Of a stretch of DNA of 64,000 bases, positions 59,140 through 64,000 are shown piece by piece; the stretch's first letter is position 1; each line of letters opens with the position of its first letter. The DNA comes from Sweltsa coloradensis. Lineage: Eukaryota; Arthropoda; Insecta; Plecoptera; Chloroperlidae. The notes beneath the pieces were generated by a model, which did no database searches, was not told where the DNA came from, and saw nothing but the letters and a program-made list of their open reading frames with translations. Made by a program: the position numbers and the translations under genes. Where the stretch lies: contig JAMZAV010000064.1 of NCBI GenBank assembly GCA_024449915.1, forward strand, positions 434,001-498,000, read 5' to 3'.

Positions 59140-61971
59140 CAATAACAATAACTTTATTCACCTTGACTCATACATTGCATAAGTATAACTCTTTTTAGAG
59201 AAAGTGAATAGCCTAGCCTATGGAGAGTAATACATAATTGTTAACAATTTAAAAAAAAATATACATTTCATAATTTCATAATATCTTTCCTTCTATTTCT
59301 ATACATAATACTTATTTTTTTTATTGAATTGTTTATTTATATTAAATTATATTCATGAAAATACATAGTAGTTTCAGGAGTGTGAAGGAAAGTTGAGTGT
59401 AAAGCTATGGGTGGGGTATTTATATTTTCGGGCACAAGATTAAGTTAAACGTCAGCTGGATGAAGGTATTCATTGATGGTGTAGAAGCAACGCTTTATAA
59501 GAAATGATTTCAATGTATATTTAAAAGAGTCTAGGGATTGTATATTTTTAATTTCTGGGGGTATATGATTGAAGATTGTTAGACATTGGTAATGAGGTCC
59601 TTTGGAGAAACGCGTTGTATTATGAGTTGGGACATGAATTTTTTATTGCGATCGTGTATCATGGTCATGAATCGTTGAGTTTAATTTGAAGAGGTGAGGG
59701 TTTGATTTGACAAAGACTGCTGCAAGTTGTATCAAAGTACTTGCTAAGGTCAAGATTTTTTGGGTGGGGAAGATATTTCTGCACGAGGTACGCCAAGAGG
59801 CTCCTACTATAATTCGAATGGCCCGTTTTTGTAATCTAAAAACTCTTATAGCTTGTGGCGAGTTTCCCCAGAAAATAAGTCCGTATGATATGTGTGAGTG
59901 GATGTGAGCATGGTATATGAGAATAAGGACGTTGTGGCTGACTAGGGCTTTAATTCTTCTGAGGAGGAAACATCCACTCTTTATCTTTGAGCAAACAGCG
60001 TCTATGTGGTCTGTCCAATCAAGAGTGTCAGTCATATGTAGACCCAGGAACTTGATGGCGTCAGAGCAGGCAATGCTCTTAGATGAGATGCGAATGAGGA
60101 GGCTTTCGGTGGGTGGAACTTGTGAGTGGAAGTTTAAATACACCGTTTTTGACGGTTGAAGAGAAAGGAGGTTTTTGTTACAGTATTGTGACATTATGGA
60201 AGTTTGTTCGTTGGACATTTGTGAGAGTGGTGCTAAAGATTTTCCTTTTTGTGCTGTGAGTATATGGTTGAAATCATCGACGTATTGTGTTAGTATACCA
60301 GTGGTGAAACATTCTGGCATATCGTTGACATAAAGGAGGAAGAAGGGTGGTCCAAGAATGGTTCCTTGTGGGACACCACTTTTCAGGATCAGCGGTTGAG
60401 AATGAAAAGGGTGGTAGGTGTTATTTTTGAGTTTGCGGATTTCGACTATTTGAGACCGGTCAGATAGGTAAGAGGAGATCCAGGAGTGGGCCTGGCCTCT
60501 GATTCCCATTGATTCTAATTTGTATAGTAGGATAGAGTGATCGATGGTGTCAAATGCTTTACTAAGATCGTAAAAAATGCCTATGGGAACGTCCCCTTTA
60601 TCAAGTGCATCGTGGATAGTTGTAAGAAGTGAAAAAATAGCTGTGGTAGTTGATTTGCCTTTTTGGAAACCATGTTGGGTTAGTGATATTATATTGTGCT
60701 TGGATATAAAAGAGGTTAAGCGGGCATAAAAGGCTTTTTCAAAGATTTTTGAGAAGGAAGAGAGAAGAGATATTGGGCGAAAGTTGTTTGGGTCGTTTAG
60801 AGAACCCTTTTTCTTATAAAGTGGAATAACTTTAGCTTCTTTCAGCTTTGAAGGGAAAATACCAGTTTCAAATGATTTGTTTATTATTAATGATAGGGGA
60901 ATGGAAATGGATTTGTAACATTTTGATAAAATTGCAGTGGGGACATCGTCTAGTCCGGAAGATTGTTTGTTATCTAACGATTTAATAATTTTTGCAATTT
61001 CTGTTGAGGTGGTGTCGAAAAGAAACATTGACTGAGTGATTTGAGGGATTGTTGTTGTGGGGGGCATTGCAATATTATGATGAAGTTGTGGTCTGTTTTT
61101 AATTCCCGCTTCTATAAAGTAGTTATTTAAATAGTTTGATATTATGTTCGGATCTGACACTAGTGAGCCTTCTATGTTTAGCAAAAGGTCATCACGCGAT
61201 TGTGGGGCTAAAGATTGTGATTTTATTAGCTGCCATGATGCTCTTGCTTTATTGTCAGCCCTTTCAATTTTTTGTGAATAAAATTGTTTTTTGGTGTTTC
61301 TAAGTTTGAGGGAGTGAATTTTCTTGAGGGCTTTATAATCGTCAGAGTAGTTTGAACTGGGAGGGTGTAGTTTATGCATCTGATATAGATTTCTGAGATG
61401 TTTGCCTTCTTCCCGTAGCTCTTTGGTAATCCAAGGACTTGGGTCAGGTTTGTTGTGTTTTTGACGAGTTTTAGGAAAAGCTTTGTTAAAAAGACTTAGG
61501 AATGTATTTAGGAAGGTATTTAGTGCATCGTTTGCGTCCGAGTATGTATTAGGCCATTCTTCTTCATCGAGTAGCTTTAGGAAAAAGTTGATATTTGTTT
61601 TATTGAATTTCCTTTTTTCGCTAAATTGTGGGGAGGAATGCTCTTGCGATTTAATTTCTAGAAGAATGGCTGCATGATCTGAGAAGTGTGGATGCAATAG
61701 TTTGGTATTATAACAGGATTGATTCAGTGAAGTGAATATATTATCAAGGAGGGTACTATTATGGCCAAGTATAAGAGTAGGAGTGTTGATGGAAGCAACC
61801 ATGTTAAAAGATTCGATCATGTCTAGGAGGCGTGTCTGTGCGGTAGATTTTAATAACATGTTAATGTTGAAATCTCCGCAAAGAGCAATTTCTGCTTTTG
61901 GAAATTGTTTGGTTGTTTTAACAAGGGTATCCTGGAGATTGTCCAAGAAGAGATTTACATCTCCAGCCACC
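59140..61971 (-). mobile_element. 5'-truncated non-LTR retrotransposon (CR1/Jockey-type)
   Basis: About 2.83 kb inserted in a 108-bp tandem repeat. On the minus strand the 5' end falls inside the endonuclease domain, the coding part ends at 59643 and a 3' untranslated part of about 500 bp ends with GGTGAATAAAGTTATTGTTA followed by TTGT, that is AATAAA plus a short TTATTG simple-repeat tail in place of poly(A). Compared with the tandem unit, about 31 bp of target sequence are missing at the junction and no target duplication is visible. The uninterrupted frame indicates a fairly recent insertion. Confidence 0.95.
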
Positions 61972-62216
61972 CCACACTGAGGTTGGTTCAGTCTTGGTGG
62001 AGGTGCCGGGTCTTTAACTCGGGAACAACATTTGCACCACAATTTAAAACCAAGGTCACTCGCAACCCCAGGTATCGAGCCACACTGAGGTTGGTTCAGT
62101 CTTGGTGGAGGGGCCGGGTCTTTAACTCGGGAACAACATTTGCACCACAATTTAAAACCAAGGTCACTCGCAACCCCAGGTTTTATATGATTTATAAACC
62201 TTGTTTTGTATTTCAA
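59643..62216 (-). CDS. LINE ORF2: partial AP endonuclease plus reverse transcriptase
   Basis: 857 codons are open. Residues 1-82 translate the flanking 108-bp repeat (two DPAPPPRLNQPQCG copies) and the first codon is TTG, so there is no genuine start; the retrotransposon protein begins near residue 83. Residues 83-190 are the C-terminal half of an apurinic-type endonuclease (CGDFNIN 113-119, LDNIF 157-161, SDH 179-181); the N-terminal half is lost. Reverse transcriptase follows: SGLDDVP 420-426, FRPISLLS 479-486, motif A FYDLSKAFD 548-556, motif B SGVPQGTILGP 613-623, catalytic YVDD 645-648, thumb FLGLHM 723-728. The C-terminus has the YH..IHSHISYGLIFWGNS and LQKRAIRII blocks typical of insect and other invertebrate CR1/Jockey-group elements. 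All RT catalytic aspartates are present; the element cannot be autonomous because of the endonuclease loss. Confidence 0.95.
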   Translation of the reverse strand: MKYKTRFINHIKPGVASDLGFKLWCKCCSRVKDPAPPPRLNQPQCGSIPGVASDLGFKLWCKCCSRVKDPAPPPRLNQPQCGVAGDVNLFLDNLQDTLVKTTKQFPKAEIALCGDFNINMLLKSTAQTRLLDMIESFNMVASINTPTLILGHNSTLLDNIFTSLNQSCYNTKLLHPHFSDHAAILLEIKSQEHSSPQFSEKRKFNKTNINFFLKLLDEEEWPNTYSDANDALNTFLNTFLSLFNKAFPKTRQKHNKPDPSPWITKELREEGKHLRNLYQMHKLHPPSSNYSDDYKALKKIHSLKLRNTKKQFYSQKIERADNKARASWQLIKSQSLAPQSRDDLLLNIEGSLVSDPNIISNYLNNYFIEAGIKNRPQLHHNIAMPPTTTIPQITQSMFLFDTTSTEIAKIIKSLDNKQSSGLDDVPTAILSKCYKSISIPLSLIINKSFETGIFPSKLKEAKVIPLYKKKGSLNDPNNFRPISLLSSFSKIFEKAFYARLTSFISKHNIISLTQHGFQKGKSTTTAIFSLLTTIHDALDKGDVPIGIFYDLSKAFDTIDHSILLYKLESMGIRGQAHSWISSYLSDRSQIVEIRKLKNNTYHPFHSQPLILKSGVPQGTILGPPFFLLYVNDMPECFTTGILTQYVDDFNHILTAQKGKSLAPLSQMSNEQTSIMSQYCNKNLLSLQPSKTVYLNFHSQVPPTESLLIRISSKSIACSDAIKFLGLHMTDTLDWTDHIDAVCSKIKSGCFLLRRIKALVSHNVLILIYHAHIHSHISYGLIFWGNSPQAIRVFRLQKRAIRIIVGASWRTSCRNIFPTQKILTLASTLIQLAAVFVKSNPHLFKLNSTIHDHDTRSQ
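61972..62180. repeat. 108-bp tandem units, right of the LINE insertion
   Basis: Two units (GGTTGGTTCAGTC at 61981 and 62089, spacing 108 bp). 108 is a multiple of three, so the frame of the adjacent retrotransposon stays open through them. Confidence 0.9.
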
Positions 62217-64000
62217 GTTGAGTTACTTCTTTCTTTAAACTTATTTTACTTTCCACTTAATTTTATAATATAATAATATAATACATTACAAAAGTTACAT
62301 CTTATATAACTTTTGACTTTTGTCTGCGTGAAAAGATGCATTATATTAAGTTGTCATGAAACGCGTTACTTTTTATATTCAACAACTATCTAAAATTTGA
62401 TGTCTTAGATGTAACTAAGTTACTATCTATTAAAACTAGATAGATGCTTATATCATGGTACGTACAGTCGTATTGAAACGACAGAATCTTATGAAGATAT
62501 GACATACAGCGAAATGACCCACAAAATACCTTCCTTACCCCCTTACCTTTAGGATAATCATAAAGTAACTTAATGCACCTTAATTATTAATGAATAAGTA
62601 TGCTTTCTTTCCAAAGAATATAGTACCTTTTTTAAAATGAATTTTACTTGGTTTATTTACAGCTACAATTTGACAATTGTGGGTATTAAAAATAGCCTAC
62701 ATTCTTAATGCGGAAGGTAATCTAACAGACTCATACAATTTAGAACATACACGATAAGGGTAAGGAAGATACGCTATAAATATCCCATAAAATCAACTTC
62801 TTCAACACCATGATATAAAACTCAATGAATAAAAACACTTATCGTCTGCAATTATCAATAGTTACTAAGTACGTTGAATATTGAATAAAAATAAGATTCG
62901 GTTAATCATAAGGTGAATTAGCTGTTTCGGTTGCTACAGTCGTACAAAAAATTCAAAGTATCCGTGTGTTTGATTTGCAAAGTTTAAGATCCAAGCTATT
63001 TCGAGTGGCGAAACAGTCCTATAAAAAAGTGAAGCAAAAACATCAAACACTTCAAGAGACGAGATAACTAAGAGAAACTAAGAGACTTTCAGAAGGAGGA
63101 AATCTAATTTGTAAATGGGAAATGAGTGGAAGTTGCTTAAAATTACGTTCGTCGGAAAATAGCGCCATAATGAACGCGACAAAGTAAATATTTGTTACTT
63201 ACGCGTTCTTTTAGCTAAAGAGGAAACATTGTATTGTCTGACGCAAATTTGGCGTAATGGGAATGATTCTCTTTGCTTTTTTAATTCATATGCTTGACAA
63301 GTCACGGTTCCTGGTTTCTACAGCCATTGTTCGCTATCCAGCTCAGATTCATGCTGGAGACATTCTGTATTGCAACGTGTCAACGTGTCTCTTGTCATGC
63401 AAGACAAGTCACAAACAAAACTGATGTTAATAAATTTTATAACAATTAATAACTTAAATTTGTTGAATTTAGAGCAAGCGAATAATAACATTAACAACAT
63501 GATTTAATGAATTGGACATTTATAAAGATTTCTATTTACAACCATTATTTTTCCTCAAATTTTCTGGTGACATTATTTGTTTTCTGAGGATTAGCTTACA
63601 CATTTTGGGTTAAAACGTCTAGAAGTAAAATGAAAAATATATTTTTATGTTTTTATGCGATACATTCATTGCATATTATTTAACAAACATGTGGATGGAT
63701 GTTATAGCGGACCTTTGATCCATTTAGGGCATTTGCACCCGTCCCAAGAACAATATTAAATATCCAGATCATCATTAATAATGTCACAGGTGTCCCCACA
63801 AATAAGACGAGAAAAGTTTGTTTTTGGAATCATTTATTTGGCATTTGGATATAACTTGTTTTTTAATTCTTGAAATGTTATAAGTTTATTGGGTGGCATC
63901 CACTGAAGTGTATTTGTTTTTATTTCTTGTTTCGATCTTTCCAGTTAATATTATCATGAAACTATACTTGGTTGTTGGAACACATACAATGTATTATGGT
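62181..64000. other. Unassigned AT-rich sequence
   Basis: No gene or repeat recognised to the end of the window. Confidence 0.6.

Noticed and set aside
59707..61980. Plus-strand frames opposite the LINE
   Set aside because: Antisense shadows of the intact RT frame.

Overview
The window reads as non-coding DNA from an AT-rich invertebrate genome, probably an arthropod or another protostome. The evidence is the overall base composition, the absence of any bacterial-style gene packing, microsatellites, tRNA-derived repeats, hairpin MITEs, Helitron-like repeats and one non-LTR retrotransposon. I could not assign a species. No complete host protein-coding gene is visible; the window is most simply an intergenic or long-intron region. 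One possible terminal coding exon (23354-23619, +), two weaker open frames with a poly(A) signal at the stop (1700-1930, + and 57524-57850, -) and one possible TATA/Inr core promoter (5382-5414, +) are the only hints of host genes.

Layout. 0-9 kb: mostly featureless, with a degenerate minisatellite (2925-3490), a copy of a dispersed repeat carrying the box TTGGTGGAGGTGCCGGGTA (about 4.1 kb), a possible promoter (5.4 kb) and a 58-bp snap-back insertion flanked by 9-bp direct repeats (6.5 kb). 9-20 kb: a palindrome-rich satellite (9753-9981), two GC-rich islands, a long hairpin MITE next to a hairpin-flanked tRNA-like unit (12.3-12.7 kb), a further tRNA-like remnant, LINE-like 3' tails with a conserved stem-loop, a 160-bp (TTTA)n tract and a decayed tandem duplication (19.1-19.6 kb). 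21-49 kb: eight copies of a repeat family that I interpret as non-autonomous Helentron/Helitron2 (DINE-1-like) elements, seven of them between 36 and 49 kb; a 637-bp hairpin element bounded by TTAA (27 kb); three further copies of the TTGGTGGAGG repeat; a composite repeat with a tRNA-like unit (42.4-42.8 kb); and a 571-bp foldback element with helically spaced repeat arrays (46.2-46.7 kb). 50-57 kb: two subfamily copies of a second TTAA-bounded hairpin MITE. 59-62.2 kb: a 5'-truncated non-LTR retrotransposon on the minus strand, with intact reverse transcriptase, inserted inside a 108-bp tandem repeat.

How the parts relate. Almost all recognisable content is mobile DNA. The LINE encodes the only recognisable enzyme (endonuclease C-terminal half plus reverse transcriptase). 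The other families are non-autonomous and need proteins encoded elsewhere: a Rep/helicase for the Helentron-like repeats, probably a TTAA-specific (piggyBac-type) transposase for the hairpin MITEs, and an unknown transposase for the foldback element. Family calls rest on termini, flanking bases and motif layout read by eye; no search or alignment was run.
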